Shown here: one piece after another, positions 16,666 to 28,165 of the stretch
How the letters are laid out: each line of letters starts with the position of its first letter
Numbering within the stretch: the stretch's first letter is position 1
NCBI GenBank assembly: GCA_947461425.1
Contig: CANHKZ010000009.1
Span: forward strand, 1 to 39,937
Length of the DNA: 39,937 nucleotides
From: Flavobacteriaceae bacterium
GTDB lineage: Bacteria > Bacteroidota > Bacteroidia > Flavobacteriales > Flavobacteriaceae
Reading direction: 5' to 3'
Position numbers and translations under genes: made by a program
The notes under the pieces: generated by a model
Database searches by the model: none
What the model was told of the DNA's origin: nothing
Seen by the model: the letters and a program-made list of their open reading frames with translations, nothing else

Positions 16666-18813
16666 CTAGGAACTAGTTTCTCCTTCTTCTAATTTGTTTT
16701 TGTAATAATTATATGTTTCTAATTGGGCTCTGAAAATTGGTTTATCTCCACGTTGACGGTATTTGTTGTCCAAAAGATGCGAGTGTAATCTAGCTTTAAC
16801 GTTTCCTTCCCAACCCAAATCAAAATTATCAATCAATTCTCTTTTAATATCTACATCGTAAATTGGGCAAGTCACTTCTACTCTACCATCTAAATTACGA
16901 GTCATTAAATCCGCAGAGGAAATGTAAACATCCGGATCGCCACCATTACCAAAAATAAAAATACGGGAATGTTCCAAGTAATTGTCCACAATGCTTATGG
17001 CTTCAATATTCTCACTCAAACCAGGAACTCCTGGAATCAAGGAACAAATTCCCCTTACTTCCAATTGAATTTTTACTCCTGCATTATTTGCTTCATACAG
17101 TTTATCAATCATTTCAATATCAGACAAACTATTCATTTTAAACTTTATATAGGTTGTTTGTCCCGATTTAGCAAGAGCAATCTCTCTATTTATCAATTTA
17201 TTAAACTTGTTTCTCGTGAAATGGGGCGAGGTAATTATATGTTGGTAATTATAAATACGATAATTGATTTCGAAAAATTCAAAAATTTTAGATACATCTT
17301 TTAAAATTTTCTGATGAGATGTAAATAAGGTGACATCAGTATACACTTTAGCAGTAGATTCATTAAAGTTTCCAGTAGAAATAATTCCGTAGCGGTGAAT
17401 TTTAGACCCTTCTTGTCTTTCAATAACACAAATTTTGCTGTGTACTTTCAATCCTTTTACACCAAAAATTAATTCTATTCCTTCCATCTGCATTTGCTCT
17501 GAATAAAAAATATTACTCGCTTCATCAAAACGTGCCTGCAATTCTATTTGTACGGTTACTTTTTTTCCATTTTTAGCAGCATTAATTAATGAACTAATAA
17601 TCTGCGAATTTTTAGCTAATCGATATAAAGTGATTTTGATAGAAGTTACTTCTGGGTCCAAAGCCGCCTCCCTCAAAAACTTAATTACGTAGGAATACGA
17701 TTGGTAGGGTGCACTAACTAAATAATCTTTTACCGCAATTTTTTTCATTATATTTTCATCCAAACTCAATCCTGGTATAGGCAAAGGTGGATTTGTTTTA
17801 TACAACAGGTCAAATCTTCCAAGGTTAGGAAAGTCCATATAATCTCGTCTATTATGGTATTTTCCGCCTGGGATAATACTATCTGTTGCATCAATTTTCA
17901 TATTAGTCAAGAAAAAATCAAGAGTATCTTTATCAATATTTTGGTCATAAATAAACCGGACCGGTTCACCAATTCTGCGGTCTTTTACACTCGATGCAAT
18001 TTTCTCTAACATACTTTTACTCAAGTCACTATCAATATCTAATTGAGCGTCTCTAGTAATTTTAATCATATGTGCATCTACACTTTCGTAATCAAAAATG
18101 TCGAAAATTTTGTTTAAGTTCAAACGAATAACATCGTCTAACATAATTACGAATTGTTTTTCATCTACGGAGGGTAAAACTACAAAGCGGTTGATCGTTT
18201 TTGGGATTTCAATTACAGCATACAAAACTTCTTGCATATTGTTCTTGACTTTTTCTTTGGAGCTCCTCTTCAATAAAGATCGAAAATTGAAGGAATTGAT
18301 CTCAGTTTGATTTTCTAAACTATTAATTACTAATTTAACTGCCAAATATCCCGAAGTATCCTTTAAAACGGGAAAATGATCTAAATCATTTAAGATGATA
18401 GTTACCAACTCAGGACTTACTTTTTGAACAAAAAAATCTTTTAAATATAATTCTTGCTCAGGAGTAACGTCATTTTCATCTATGGTAAAGATGTTTTCTT
18501 TTTCCAAACGAGCCTCAATATCGCTTAAAATAGCCAAACTTTCAGATTGCTGATTGATTACGATTTCAGTAATATCATGTAATAATTGACTTGATGAAAT
18601 TCCGTTAAAGTATTTTTCACCTGAAATTCCATTTAAAGTTAATCTGCGAATAGCAGCAAATCGTACTCTAAAAAACTCATCTAAGTTGTTTGAAAAAATT
18701 CCTAAAAAACGCATACGGTCTAGTAAAGGAACTGTAACATCTGCGGCTTCTTGTAGAACCCTGGCATTGAAAGATAACCAACTTTTTTCTCTGTCTATGT
18801 ATTTTTGTTGCAA
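16666..18813 (-). CDS. ppk1: Polyphosphate kinase 1
   Basis: 715 aa, normal length. It transfers the gamma phosphate of ATP to polyphosphate through a phosphohistidine. The N-domain opens with YIDREKSWLSFNARVLQEA, typical of PPK1. The catalytic His458 lies in LKVHSKICVIE (His435 of the E. coli enzyme), and the second active-site His lies in EHSRIFIFGNG; TGNFNESTAK is the conserved nucleotide-site motif between them. It lies 8 bp after sixA and 38 bp before ppx. Confidence 0.97.
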   Translation of the reverse strand: MQQKYIDREKSWLSFNARVLQEAADVTVPLLDRMRFLGIFSNNLDEFFRVRFAAIRRLTLNGISGEKYFNGISSSQLLHDITEIVINQQSESLAILSDIEARLEKENIFTIDENDVTPEQELYLKDFFVQKVSPELVTIILNDLDHFPVLKDTSGYLAVKLVINSLENQTEINSFNFRSLLKRSSKEKVKNNMQEVLYAVIEIPKTINRFVVLPSVDEKQFVIMLDDVIRLNLNKIFDIFDYESVDAHMIKITRDAQLDIDSDLSKSMLEKIASSVKDRRIGEPVRFIYDQNIDKDTLDFFLTNMKIDATDSIIPGGKYHNRRDYMDFPNLGRFDLLYKTNPPLPIPGLSLDENIMKKIAVKDYLVSAPYQSYSYVIKFLREAALDPEVTSIKITLYRLAKNSQIISSLINAAKNGKKVTVQIELQARFDEASNIFYSEQMQMEGIELIFGVKGLKVHSKICVIERQEGSKIHRYGIISTGNFNESTAKVYTDVTLFTSHQKILKDVSKIFEFFEINYRIYNYQHIITSPHFTRNKFNKLINREIALAKSGQTTYIKFKMNSLSDIEMIDKLYEANNAGVKIQLEVRGICSLIPGVPGLSENIEAISIVDNYLEHSRIFIFGNGGDPDVYISSADLMTRNLDGRVEVTCPIYDVDIKRELIDNFDLGWEGNVKARLHSHLLDNKYRQRGDKPIFRAQLETYNYYKNKLEEGETSS

Positions 18814-18821
18814 AACGTAAA

Positions 18822-19307
18822 TTATTTTAAATCTTTAGGAAATATTGTTTTTAAAATCCTCCCTTTTTTAATACTACTCCAATGGTCATCATCAAATTGA
18901 ATTGACACAAATCCAGCAGTAGGAACATTAGGCAGGATGTAATCTCCAAATTTATTAACAAAATTTGTAATAGCCTCGTTATGCCCAAAAAGAATAACAC
19001 TTTCGTAAAGATTATTACACGATTTTATAACCTTTTCCAATTGATTTTCATCAAAAGTGTACAAATTTTCTTTTAATATTATGTTTTCGACTGGGAATGA
19101 GATATTTTGAGCAAAAATCATTGCTGTATCAGATGCTCTTTTAGCAATGCTGCTCCATATTAAAAATGAATTAGGAATATAATTGGATAGTGTTGAGGAA
19201 ACTAAATGTGCATCTGAAATTCCACGATGTGAAAGGGGCCGATCAACATCCTTAAATGGAGTTTCCCAACAAGATTTTGCATGTCTTACTAAAATTAAAT
19301 TTTTCAT
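18822..19307 (-). CDS. sixA: SixA-like histidine phosphatase
   Basis: 161 aa from the ATG at 19307 (MKNLILVRHAKSCWE); a longer frame upstream adds 20 non-conserved residues. RHA carries the phospho-accepting histidine of the histidine phosphatase superfamily, and VILFGHNEAI supplies the second His. SixA members remove phosphate from phosphohistidine in proteins. The gene directly precedes ppk1, whose mechanism uses a phosphohistidine; a functional link is conceivable but unproven. Confidence 0.88.
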   Translation of the reverse strand: MKNLILVRHAKSCWETPFKDVDRPLSHRGISDAHLVSSTLSNYIPNSFLIWSSIAKRASDTAMIFAQNISFPVENIILKENLYTFDENQLEKVIKSCNNLYESVILFGHNEAITNFVNKFGDYILPNVPTAGFVSIQFDDDHWSSIKKGRILKTIFPKDLK

Positions 19308-19464
19308 AAAAATGGGAAATATAAGAAGTTGAAAGTTAGATAAACAATATAAACAAGTTCTAACCACAATTTACGAAAGAATACAATACAAATAACTTTT
19401 TACTACTGTATTAATTTTAATATCCATTTTTTAAGAACAATAATTAAAATTACAATCTATAATA

Positions 19465-20109
19465 TCAAGGTGATAAGCGATCCGTTTTCCAAGAGAAATC
19501 AGGCTGTGCGACATATCGTATTCGATCGTGTAAACGATTAGGTCTTCCTTGCCAAAACTCTATTTCTAAAGGAGTAACTATAAAACCTCCCCAGTTTTCG
19601 GGTCTTGGAATTTCTTTACCTTCATAATTAACTTCCAATTGTTTCAAATTTTCCTCTAAATATGCTCTAGACGGAATAACATCAGACTGATTAGAAACTA
19701 AAGCGCCTAATTTACTTCCATCTGGTCGTGAATGAAAATAGGTGTCTGAAATACTTTCAGACGTTTTTTGAGCAATTCCCTTAATAATAACTTGGCGCTC
19801 TACACTAGTCCAAAAAAACGAAAGACAAACGTTTGGATTATTGATAATAGCCTTGCCTTTTTCCGAGTTATAATTGGTGTAAAACACAAATCCCTCTTCA
19901 TTAAATTTCTTTAATAAAACTACTCTCGATTTTGGGAAACCATCCAAACCAATAGTTGCTATAGTCATAGCATTAACTTCTTCAATACCGCCAAAATCCT
20001 CTACTTCATGGAACCATCTATTGAACAAATTAATCGGATCTTCAGGAATAGAAGTTTCCAATAATTCACTTTTATCGTATGATTTTCTGTAATTGCTTAA
20101 ATCTTTCAT
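19465..20109 (-). CDS. pdxH: Pyridoxamine 5'-phosphate oxidase
   Basis: 214-aa FMN enzyme that oxidises pyridoxamine or pyridoxine phosphate to PLP. It opens MKDLSNYRKSYDKSELLE and holds family motifs SRVVLLKKF (FMN phosphate), FYTNYNSEKGK, VSFFW-type strand LSFFWTSVERQV, and the end WQGRPNRLHDR with a final RLSP, the conserved C-terminus. It starts 10 bp after the rnz stop and is the last gene of a run from pyrR. Confidence 0.96.
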   Translation of the reverse strand: MKDLSNYRKSYDKSELLETSIPEDPINLFNRWFHEVEDFGGIEEVNAMTIATIGLDGFPKSRVVLLKKFNEEGFVFYTNYNSEKGKAIINNPNVCLSFFWTSVERQVIIKGIAQKTSESISDTYFHSRPDGSKLGALVSNQSDVIPSRAYLEENLKQLEVNYEGKEIPRPENWGGFIVTPLEIEFWQGRPNRLHDRIRYVAQPDFSWKTDRLSP

Positions 20110-20119
20110 GTTTTATATA

Positions 20120-21025
20120 TTACAATTCAAATGATTTTCCGTCCTCTGCCAAAAAAACATTTTTAAATATAGTTTTGGCTTCCTCTTCAAATAAGGAAAT
20201 AGTATCGTAACGGGTTGAATAATGACCCAAAATTAATTGTTTTGCATTGGCTTTCAAAGCAATTCTAGCTGCTTCTTTTGCTGTTGAATGTAATGTTTTT
20301 TGAGCCAATACTGCTTCTGAATCTAAAAAAGTGGATTCATGATACAAAACATCAACATTTTCTATAATCGAAAGTATTGCTTCGTGATAAACGGTGTCAG
20401 AACAAAAGGCGTAACTTTTGGGCTGAACTGGGTCAAAAGTTAAATCTGAATTCGAAATTAGTCTTCCGTCATCTAAGCTGATGTCTTTCCCGTTTTTTAT
20501 TTTTTGATAATAACAACTTTCAATTTCGTAATTCAAAACGGCGTCCATGTTCAATTTGCGTTCGCCTACTTTTTCTTGAAATAAAAACCCGTTGGTATAA
20601 ACACGATGTTTTAAAGGAATAGTACTGACCAAAACTTTATCATCTTCAAAAATTAATTCCGTTTCCTCCGATTCTAACTCATGAAAAAATAGTCCATAAT
20701 TAGTCCATGAATTAGACAATCGTAATTGTAACAGAATAATTTCTTTGATCCCTTTTGGACCATAAACATGTAAATCCGTTGTTCTACCTAACAAACTAAA
20801 AGTGGAAATCAATCCAATCAAACCAAAAAAATGATCGCCATGCAAATGAGAAATAAAGACTTGATTGATTTTGGAAAACTTTATTTTATTTTTTCGAAGT
20901 TGTACTTGAGTACCCTCGCCACAATCAATCAAAAACATTCGATTTTTAATTTCTAATAACTGAGAAGTTGGATTAGTAATAGTACGGGGTGTGGCGGCAT
21001 AACAGCCAAGAATGGTTAGTTTCAT
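20120..21025 (-). CDS. rnz: Ribonuclease Z (tRNA 3'-endonuclease)
   Basis: 301-aa metallo-beta-lactamase-fold nuclease that removes 3' trailers of tRNA precursors. The zinc motif is SHLHGDHFFGL (His60, His62, Asp64, His65). Further ligands are in FCSDTVYH (Asp) and LILGHYSTRY (His). The start overlaps the STAS-gene stop by one base (TAATG), so the two are coupled. It shares the window with the RNase P RNA, which processes the opposite end of tRNAs. Confidence 0.96.
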   Translation of the reverse strand: MKLTILGCYAATPRTITNPTSQLLEIKNRMFLIDCGEGTQVQLRKNKIKFSKINQVFISHLHGDHFFGLIGLISTFSLLGRTTDLHVYGPKGIKEIILLQLRLSNSWTNYGLFFHELESEETELIFEDDKVLVSTIPLKHRVYTNGFLFQEKVGERKLNMDAVLNYEIESCYYQKIKNGKDISLDDGRLISNSDLTFDPVQPKSYAFCSDTVYHEAILSIIENVDVLYHESTFLDSEAVLAQKTLHSTAKEAARIALKANAKQLILGHYSTRYDTISLFEEEAKTIFKNVFLAEDGKSFEL

Positions 21026-21357
21026 TAAAATCCTAAATCACGTTCAATTTCTTCCATCTCGATCATATCATGTGCTTCTAAAACCGAAGGCACTACTGTT
21101 AACTGTGCTGGAACAGCATTAAAATCGATCCCGTCTGCAACCACAACAAAAGATTTTTTTTCTTTTTTGTTTTGTTTGGCCAAAGGCAGCAACAATTTTA
21201 TATCGGAAAGTGTTACCAACTTATTATGAGATAAATCAATAATTAAGTTATGAGTAGCGAAGGAAGCGTTTGGTTGAGATACTTTATCCAAAAATGAAGT
21301 AAAGTCTCCTTGCGTATCTTTAATAGTTATTGTATGTCCTTTTTGATCTACTTTCAT
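21025..21357 (-). CDS. STAS-like small protein
   Basis: 110 aa with a fold pattern of anti-sigma-factor-antagonist/STAS proteins: LIIDLSHNKLVTLSDIKLLL, then a helix and the strand FVVVADGI. The position of a phosphorylatable Ser in STAS proteins is occupied by HNKLVTLSD, so phospho-switching is not obvious. It overlaps the rnz start by one base and follows pyrB by 65 bp. A conserved role with rnz is likely from the coupling, but I cannot name it. Confidence 0.75.
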   Translation of the reverse strand: MKVDQKGHTITIKDTQGDFTSFLDKVSQPNASFATHNLIIDLSHNKLVTLSDIKLLLPLAKQNKKEKKSFVVVADGIDFNAVPAQLTVVPSVLEAHDMIEMEEIERDLGF

Positions 21358-21422
21358 AAATAGGTAATTAAACTGGATAACCGTTTATTTATATTATTCT
21401 AATTGAAACAACTAACAATAAA

Positions 21423-22349
21423 TTATTGAATTTTTGAAGCCAAAAGATAGATAACCGCCATTCGAATTGCCACTCCATTTTCAACTTGGTCTAATATAAC
21501 TGATTGTTGTGAGTCGGCAACATCACTAGTGATTTCAACTCCACGATTAATTGGTCCAGGATGCATAATTACAATCTCTTTGTTAAGCGAATCCAATAGA
21601 TTTTTATCAACTCCATATTGTTGTGCATATTCTCTTGTTGAGGGAAAATAATTTACGTCCATTCGCTCATTTTGTACTCGTAACATATTGGCTACATCAC
21701 ACCATTCTAATGCTTTACGTAGATTTGGCTCTACTGTTACTCCAAGTGATTCGATGTATTTAGGGATCAATGTTTTTGGACCGCAAACCTTCACTTCCGC
21801 CCCTTGCATTTGCAAAGCATAAATGTTTGATAAGGCTACTCGTGAGTGTAAAATATCTCCCACTATTACCACTTTTTTACCAGCTACCTCTCCCAATTTT
21901 TCGCGTATCGAATAACTATCTAGTAAAGCTTGAGTAGGATGTTCATGCGCTCCATCACCTGCATTGACAATACTTGCTTTTACGTTTTTAGATAAAAAGT
22001 AGGCTGCTCCAGGATTGGCGTGACGCATCACTACCATATCTACTTTCATTGAAAGTATATTGTTTACAGTATCAATTAATGTTTCGCCTTTCTTTACAGA
22101 AGATTGTGCTGCCGAAAAACTAATCACGTCAGCTGACAATCTTTTTTGGGCTAATTCAAAAGAAAGTTTGGTTCGAGTACTGTTTTCGAAAAAGATATTA
22201 GCGATTGTAATGTCTCGCAAAGAAGGAACTTTCTTAATGGGTCTATTGATAACTTCCTTAAAATGATCAGCGGTTTCAAAAATTAAGTCAATATCATTTT
22301 TGTTAATGTATTTAATTCCTAATAAATGATTTACGCTTAATTCTTTCAT
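21423..22349 (-). CDS. pyrB: Aspartate carbamoyltransferase, catalytic subunit
   Basis: 308 aa. It condenses carbamoyl phosphate with aspartate in pyrimidine synthesis. The carbamoyl-phosphate loop is FFENSTRTKLSFE (Lys replaces the second Arg of STRTR). HPTQALLD, the 80s-loop serine/lysine region SSVKKGET, and HPGPINRGVE near the C-terminus are all present. It follows pyrR by 39 bp, so the operon begins with its probable regulator. Confidence 0.97.
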   Translation of the reverse strand: MKELSVNHLLGIKYINKNDIDLIFETADHFKEVINRPIKKVPSLRDITIANIFFENSTRTKLSFELAQKRLSADVISFSAAQSSVKKGETLIDTVNNILSMKVDMVVMRHANPGAAYFLSKNVKASIVNAGDGAHEHPTQALLDSYSIREKLGEVAGKKVVIVGDILHSRVALSNIYALQMQGAEVKVCGPKTLIPKYIESLGVTVEPNLRKALEWCDVANMLRVQNERMDVNYFPSTREYAQQYGVDKNLLDSLNKEIVIMHPGPINRGVEITSDVADSQQSVILDQVENGVAIRMAVIYLLASKIQ

Positions 22350-22388
22350 TTTTTTTACAATTATAATTTAGTACGAATGATTTTCTAT

Positions 22389-22928
22389 TTAATTTGTTAT
22401 TAAATATACACCGTCTTCTCCATCATTTTCTTTCCAACACACTTTAACTTTTTCATTATTAATCGCATCTACCTGTCTTCCCCTATAATCAGGTTGTATT
22501 GGTAAATTGCGACTAAAACGTCTGTCAATCAATACCAACAATTCTATTTCAGAAGGTCGTCCAAAAGATTGAATCGCTGTTAATGCAGAACGTATGCTAC
22601 GTCCTGTAAATAATACATCATCAATAAAAATGACTTTTTTGTTTTCAACAATAAAATTAATATTGGTTTTATTAGCCTCCAAAGGTTTTTCCGTTCTTCT
22701 GAAATCATCTCTAAAAAAAGTGATGTCTAGATAACCCAAAGTAATAGCAGGAGTTTGGTATTCTTTTTCTAAAATTTCTTTCAAACGTTCTGCTAAGAAA
22801 ACTCCCCTAGGTTGTATACCTACAAGAATGGAATCCGAAAAATCTAAGTGTTTTTCAATTAATTGACAAGCCAAACGATGCAGTATGATAGTAACTTCTT
22901 TTGCAGTAAGTAATACTTTTTGGCTCAT
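22389..22928 (-). CDS. pyrR: PyrR-type bifunctional regulator / uracil phosphoribosyltransferase
   Basis: 179 aa from the ATG at 22928 (MSQKVLLTAKEV); the frame is open further upstream, but those residues cover the predicted promoter. The PRPP loop is VIFIDDVLFTGRSIR, and VGIQPRGVFLAERL and IDRRFSRNLPI are typical of PyrR. In Gram-positives PyrR binds pyr mRNA to cause attenuation; I see no pyr attenuator before this gene, so here it may act elsewhere or mainly as an enzyme. Confidence 0.93.
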   Translation of the reverse strand: MSQKVLLTAKEVTIILHRLACQLIEKHLDFSDSILVGIQPRGVFLAERLKEILEKEYQTPAITLGYLDITFFRDDFRRTEKPLEANKTNINFIVENKKVIFIDDVLFTGRSIRSALTAIQSFGRPSEIELLVLIDRRFSRNLPIQPDYRGRQVDAINNEKVKVCWKENDGEDGVYLITN

Positions 22929-22952
22929 AGTAAAGTGTAATGTTTGGTTTGG

Positions 22953-22960
22953 CAAATATA
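22953..22960 (-). promoter_or_regulatory. Predicted -7 box of the pyrR operon
   Basis: Minus strand TATATTTG is a perfect TAnnTTTG match ending 24 bp before the pyrR ATG. No well-spaced TTG is seen upstream. It would drive pyrR-pyrB-STAS-rnz-pdxH. Confidence 0.5.
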
Positions 22961-23010
22961 CAAATTCTGTTTTATGATTGATAATTAAAAAAAATAGAAA
23001 AAAATTAGCC

Positions 23011-23037
23011 AAAAAAAGCCTTGAAAATTCAAGGCTT
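23011..23037 (-). terminator. Terminator of the ABC-F gene
   Basis: Inverted repeat AAGCCTTGAA / TTCAAGGCTT (23016-23037) with a 2-base centre, followed on the minus strand by a U7 run (A7 at 23011-23017). It begins 10 bp after the ABC-F stop. Confidence 0.85.
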
Positions 23038-23046
23038 AACAACTAT

Positions 23047-24705
<1,659 letters not shown>

Positions 24706-24917
24706 TCATGTTTAAATTATAAGGGAAAAGCTTCATGAAATAAAATGATAAAAAAAGGAGACCTAATTATCTATAATAAAACATTGATTCATATCAAAAA
24801 TCAATTATTCGATAATTTTAACAATATTTATATCAAATTATTTTTTTTTAATTTATGTATCAAATACTTTTACATCTTTACTGCAATTAATTATAATAAA
24901 CTTAAAACCAAAAAAAA

Positions 24918-26579
24918 ATGAATTCAGAACAAACCAAGTCAAATAACTCGGCATTATCAACTCTAATAACAGTTTTCTTCTTTTGGGGTTTTATTGGAGC
25001 ATCAAATGGTGTTTTTATCCCTTTTTGTAAAGCTAAATTCGGATTAGATCAATTTCAAAGTCAGTTGATTGACTTTGCTTTTTACGGAGCCTATTATATT
25101 GGGGCATTACTCCTATTTATTTTTAGTAGTACTGCTAAAAGAGATATTCTAAACGGTTGGGGATTCAAAAAAGGAATTATTTATGGGTTATTATTGAGTA
25201 CTTTGGGTGCTGCACTAATGATTTTGGCAGTTGTACAAGGTAGTTATTTATTCATCCTTGGTGCATTATTTATTGTGGCTTTAGGTTTTTCTTTACAACA
25301 AACATCAGCCCAACCATTTGCAGCTTCTTTAGGAGAACCTCATTCAGCATCAAGCCGATTGAACTTGGCTGGAGGAATTAACTCTTTAGGAACTACTATT
25401 GGGCCCATTGTTGTATCGATTGCACTTTTTGGCGTGATTTCAGGGGTTAGTATTGAAGAATTTGCGCAAAAGGCAGACTCATTAGATTCTATGATTACCC
25501 TTTACATTGCCGTTGGTGGATTATTTTTACTTGCAGCTGCTTTGTTTCATTTTTCAAATAAGTTGCCAGCTGGAAAAAGTGATGATTCATTTGAAACCGC
25601 GAATAAGGCTTTAAAAACGCTTATCATTATTACTTTGTTATTAGTAGTTATTTTTGGGTATATTTTTTCTCGATATGAAGATCCTGAATTCATCAAACGT
25701 TTTATCGAAAATAAAGAAGTAGATTATTTAGGATTAGGACTTACAATATCTACTTTATTAATTGTTGTAATCGGTCTTTTATTTGCTAATGCCACAGCGC
25801 AAAAAAATCCTGAGGGTTGGGGCGCTATGAAATATCCTCAATTAGTTCTAGGAATGCTAGCTTTATTCTCTTATGTAGGAGTTGAAGTTACTATTGGAAG
25901 TAACTTAGGTGAACTTTTAAACACTAAAGATTTTGGTTCAATAGATGGTCCCGGACTTGCTCCATTTATGTCAATGTACTGGGGAAGTTTGATGATTGGA
26001 CGCTGGGCCGGAGCCATTTCGGTTTTCAATCCATCATCTCAATTAAGAAAAATATTACTTATCGTTGTGCCTTATGTAGCTTTTGGAATAGTTTTGTCAG
26101 CTAATGCAATTTCTGGTCAAGATATAACACCTTTATATACGTATGCTTTTGTAATTATTTTTCAAATTGTTGGATTTTTCTTAGGAAAGGATCAACCTTC
26201 AAGAACCTTATTAATTTTTGGTTTATTAGGAATGACTGCTATGTTAATTGGATTAGCTACTACAGGAACAATTGCTATTTTCGCTTTTATGAGTGGTGGT
26301 TTATTTTTAAGTATTATGTGGCCTTGTATTTTCTCATTGGGAATTGCAGGTTTAGGAAAATATACCTCACAAGGAGCCGCATTCTTAGTCATGATGATTT
26401 TAGGAGGTGGAATTATTCCTCCATTACAGGGAAAATTAGCCGATGTTATCGGAATACATACTTCTTATTTTATACCAGTATTATGTTTTGCTTTTATTGC
26501 ATTCTACGGATGGAAAGTAAATGGAATTTTAGAGAAACAAGGTGTCGGACTAGATATCGAAGTGGGTGGCGGACACTAA
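24918..26579 (+). CDS. MFS transporter of the FucP/sugar:H+ symporter type
   Basis: 553-aa inner-membrane protein with at least 12 hydrophobic segments. The first helix, [19 protein letters not shown], and the second, [14 protein letters not shown], are the FucP/FHS-family signature. [15 protein letters not shown] and [15 protein letters not shown] in TM4-TM5 match the sugar-binding region of this family. It is longer than E. coli FucP (438 aa), with extra residues in the loop at about 170-195 and the middle (210-290). The substrate is probably a hexose or deoxyhexose. In the 254-bp upstream gap, TATCAAA occurs three times (24792, 24831, 24858), of unclear meaning. Confidence 0.88.
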   Translation: MNSEQTKSNNSALSTLITVFFFWGFIGASNGVFIPFCKAKFGLDQFQSQLIDFAFYGAYYIGALLLFIFSSTAKRDILNGWGFKKGIIYGLLLSTLGAALMILAVVQGSYLFILGALFIVALGFSLQQTSAQPFAASLGEPHSASSRLNLAGGINSLGTTIGPIVVSIALFGVISGVSIEEFAQKADSLDSMITLYIAVGGLFLLAAALFHFSNKLPAGKSDDSFETANKALKTLIIITLLLVVIFGYIFSRYEDPEFIKRFIENKEVDYLGLGLTISTLLIVVIGLLFANATAQKNPEGWGAMKYPQLVLGMLALFSYVGVEVTIGSNLGELLNTKDFGSIDGPGLAPFMSMYWGSLMIGRWAGAISVFNPSSQLRKILLIVVPYVAFGIVLSANAISGQDITPLYTYAFVIIFQIVGFFLGKDQPSRTLLIFGLLGMTAMLIGLATTGTIAIFAFMSGGLFLSIMWPCIFSLGIAGLGKYTSQGAAFLVMMILGGGIIPPLQGKLADVIGIHTSYFIPVLCFAFIAFYGWKVNGILEKQGVGLDIEVGGGH

Positions 26580-26601
26580 AAATAGCCAACTAACCAAAAC
26601 C

Positions 26602-26630
26602 AAAAAAATCCCATCATTGATGGGATTTTT
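26602..26630. terminator. Bidirectional terminator
   Basis: A7-run, CCCATC, short loop, GATGGG and T5-run; the arms extend to ATCCCATCA/TGATGGGAT (26608-26626). It lies between the convergent MFS and transaldolase genes. Confidence 0.85.
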
Positions 26631-26650
26631 CATTTTATAAAAGAAAAGAA

Positions 26651-27307
26651 CTATTTATTTCCTTTTTCAAAATCAGCAACAAATTGTGCTAATCCAATAT
26701 CTGTTAATGGGTGCTTTAACAATCCGTAAATAGCAGAAAGTGGGCCGGTCATTACATCTGCACCAATTTTAGCACAATTCATAATATGCATTGTATGACG
26801 TACTGAAGCTGCTAAAATTTGAGTTTCAAATCCGTAATTATCATAAATCAAACGAATCTCCTCAATAAGCGCTAAACCATCAGTAGAAACATCGTCTAAA
26901 CGACCAATGAAGGGTGAAACATAGGTAGCTCCGGCTTTTGCAGCCAATAAAGCTTGTCCAGCAGAAAAAACTAAAGTGACATTTGTTCTAATACCTTTAT
27001 CTGAAAAATATTTAGCAGCCATGACACCCTCTTTTGTCATTGGTAGTTTTACAACAATTTGGTCGTGTAAATCAGCTAACTCCTCGCCTTCTTTCACCAT
27101 GCCTTCAAAATCTAAAGCATTTACTTCAGCACTAACATCACCATCTACTAAATTGCAGATGTCTACATAATGTTTCAAGATGTTATTTTTACCTGTAATG
27201 CCCTCTTTAGCCATTAACGACGGATTCGTTGTTACTCCATCCAAAACCCCCAAAGCTTGTGCCTCTTTAATTTGAGCTAAATTAGCTGTGTCTATAAAAA
27301 ATTTCAT
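26651..27307 (-). CDS. tal: Transaldolase (small, TalC-type)
   Basis: 218-aa Schiff-base aldolase-fold enzyme of the pentose phosphate pathway. The catalytic Lys87 is in [24 protein letters not shown] is the N-terminal signature. SPFIGRLDD has Phe where fructose-6-phosphate aldolase (E. coli FSA) has Tyr131, which favours transaldolase over aldolase activity. A monocistronic gene: terminator regions lie on both sides. Confidence 0.94.
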   Translation of the reverse strand: MKFFIDTANLAQIKEAQALGVLDGVTTNPSLMAKEGITGKNNILKHYVDICNLVDGDVSAEVNALDFEGMVKEGEELADLHDQIVVKLPMTKEGVMAAKYFSDKGIRTNVTLVFSAGQALLAAKAGATYVSPFIGRLDDVSTDGLALIEEIRLIYDNYGFETQILAASVRHTMHIMNCAKIGADVMTGPLSAIYGLLKHPLTDIGLAQFVADFEKGNK

Positions 27308-27382
27308 TTAAATTATATTTAGTTGTGATTATGAAAACAAAAGTAAGAAATGATATGAGAACAAAAAATAAATTAATGGCAT

Positions 27383-27411
27383 AAAAAAACCGCCTCTTTG
27401 AAGAGGCGGTT
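27383..27411 (-). terminator. Terminator of the proteorhodopsin gene
   Basis: A perfect 11-bp stem AACCGCCTCTT (27388-27398) / AAGAGGCGGTT (27401-27411), GC-rich, followed on the minus strand by U7 (A7 at 27383-27389). It begins 22 bp after the rhodopsin stop and is the strongest hairpin in the window. Confidence 0.92.
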
Positions 27412-27433
27412 TAATAATCAATATCTTAAATTT

Positions 27434-28165
27434 CTAGTTTGAACTAGAAGTAGATTTAATAGCTAAGTTGTAAACAACTAATCCAAATCCGATTTTGTTG
27501 ATAGCATCTGCAATGTTGTAAGCAACATCTACACTTCCTTTTCCAACAAAACTTGTGTACCAACCATCAGTTCCTAACATGTATCCTAACGGGTAAATTG
27601 CCCATCCTACAAGTACGAACCAACATAAGATTTTGTGTGAAGCTAATACATCTCCACCAGCTTTTGCAGCCAATTTAGACGCTTCACCAAACCAAATTTC
27701 GTAAACAATTACGAAGTAAGCTAATCCAGAGAATAATCCCCACATAGCCGCTTGGTCACTAAACATAGTTTCTCCTAAGTAACCTGTTACTAACATCACT
27801 ATTGAAAGGAAGATCATTTTCCACAATAAGTTTTGTTTTGCACCAGCAACTTTTAAAATTAAATAAAACTCAAGACACATCAACGGCACTGTAAGTACCC
27901 AATCCACGTATCTAAAGAATGTTGGCGATTCTTGGAAAGCATTCCAATAATCACGCATGTAAAAGTAGTGTACTGCTGCAATAAAAGTAATCAATCCTGA
28001 TACTAATACTGAAGTACGCCATTTCTTATCGAATTGACTTAACGATAAGAAGAAAAAAGCTGAAGCAGCCATCATGGCCATGCTTCCAATGAAGAATGTA
28101 AATCCAACATAGTCGTTTGGTAGCATTTTTGCTACATTAGCAGAAATAAACATAAAATTTGACAT
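27434..28165 (-). CDS. Proteorhodopsin, green-type proton pump
   Basis: 243-aa seven-helix retinal protein of the inner membrane that exports protons in light. Helix C RYVDWVLTVPLMCLEFYL carries Asp88 (proton acceptor; D97 of classic proteorhodopsin), Thr92 and Glu99 (donor; E108): a DTE motif, which marks an outward proton pump and excludes the NDQ sodium and NTQ chloride types. His66 in AAVHYFYMRDYW matches the H75 partner of D97. Met96 occupies tuning position 105, predicting green absorption. Lys224 in DAINKIGFGL binds retinal. The gene is divergent from blh and followed by a strong terminator, so it is probably expressed alone. Confidence 0.97.
   Translation of the reverse strand: MSNFMFISANVAKMLPNDYVGFTFFIGSMAMMAASAFFFLSLSQFDKKWRTSVLVSGLITFIAAVHYFYMRDYWNAFQESPTFFRYVDWVLTVPLMCLEFYLILKVAGAKQNLLWKMIFLSIVMLVTGYLGETMFSDQAAMWGLFSGLAYFVIVYEIWFGEASKLAAKAGGDVLASHKILCWFVLVGWAIYPLGYMLGTDGWYTSFVGKGSVDVAYNIADAINKIGFGLVVYNLAIKSTSSSN

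Noticed and set aside
23011..23037. Hairpin as a PyrR-controlled attenuator before pyrR
   Set aside because: It lies upstream of the predicted pyrR promoter (22953-22960), immediately after the ABC-F stop, and has a U-run; it is the ABC-F terminator.
24803..24817. AATTAT-TCG-ATAATT inverted repeat upstream of the sugar transporter
   Set aside because: Short and A/T-rich, no match to a promoter element and no second copy; likely chance.
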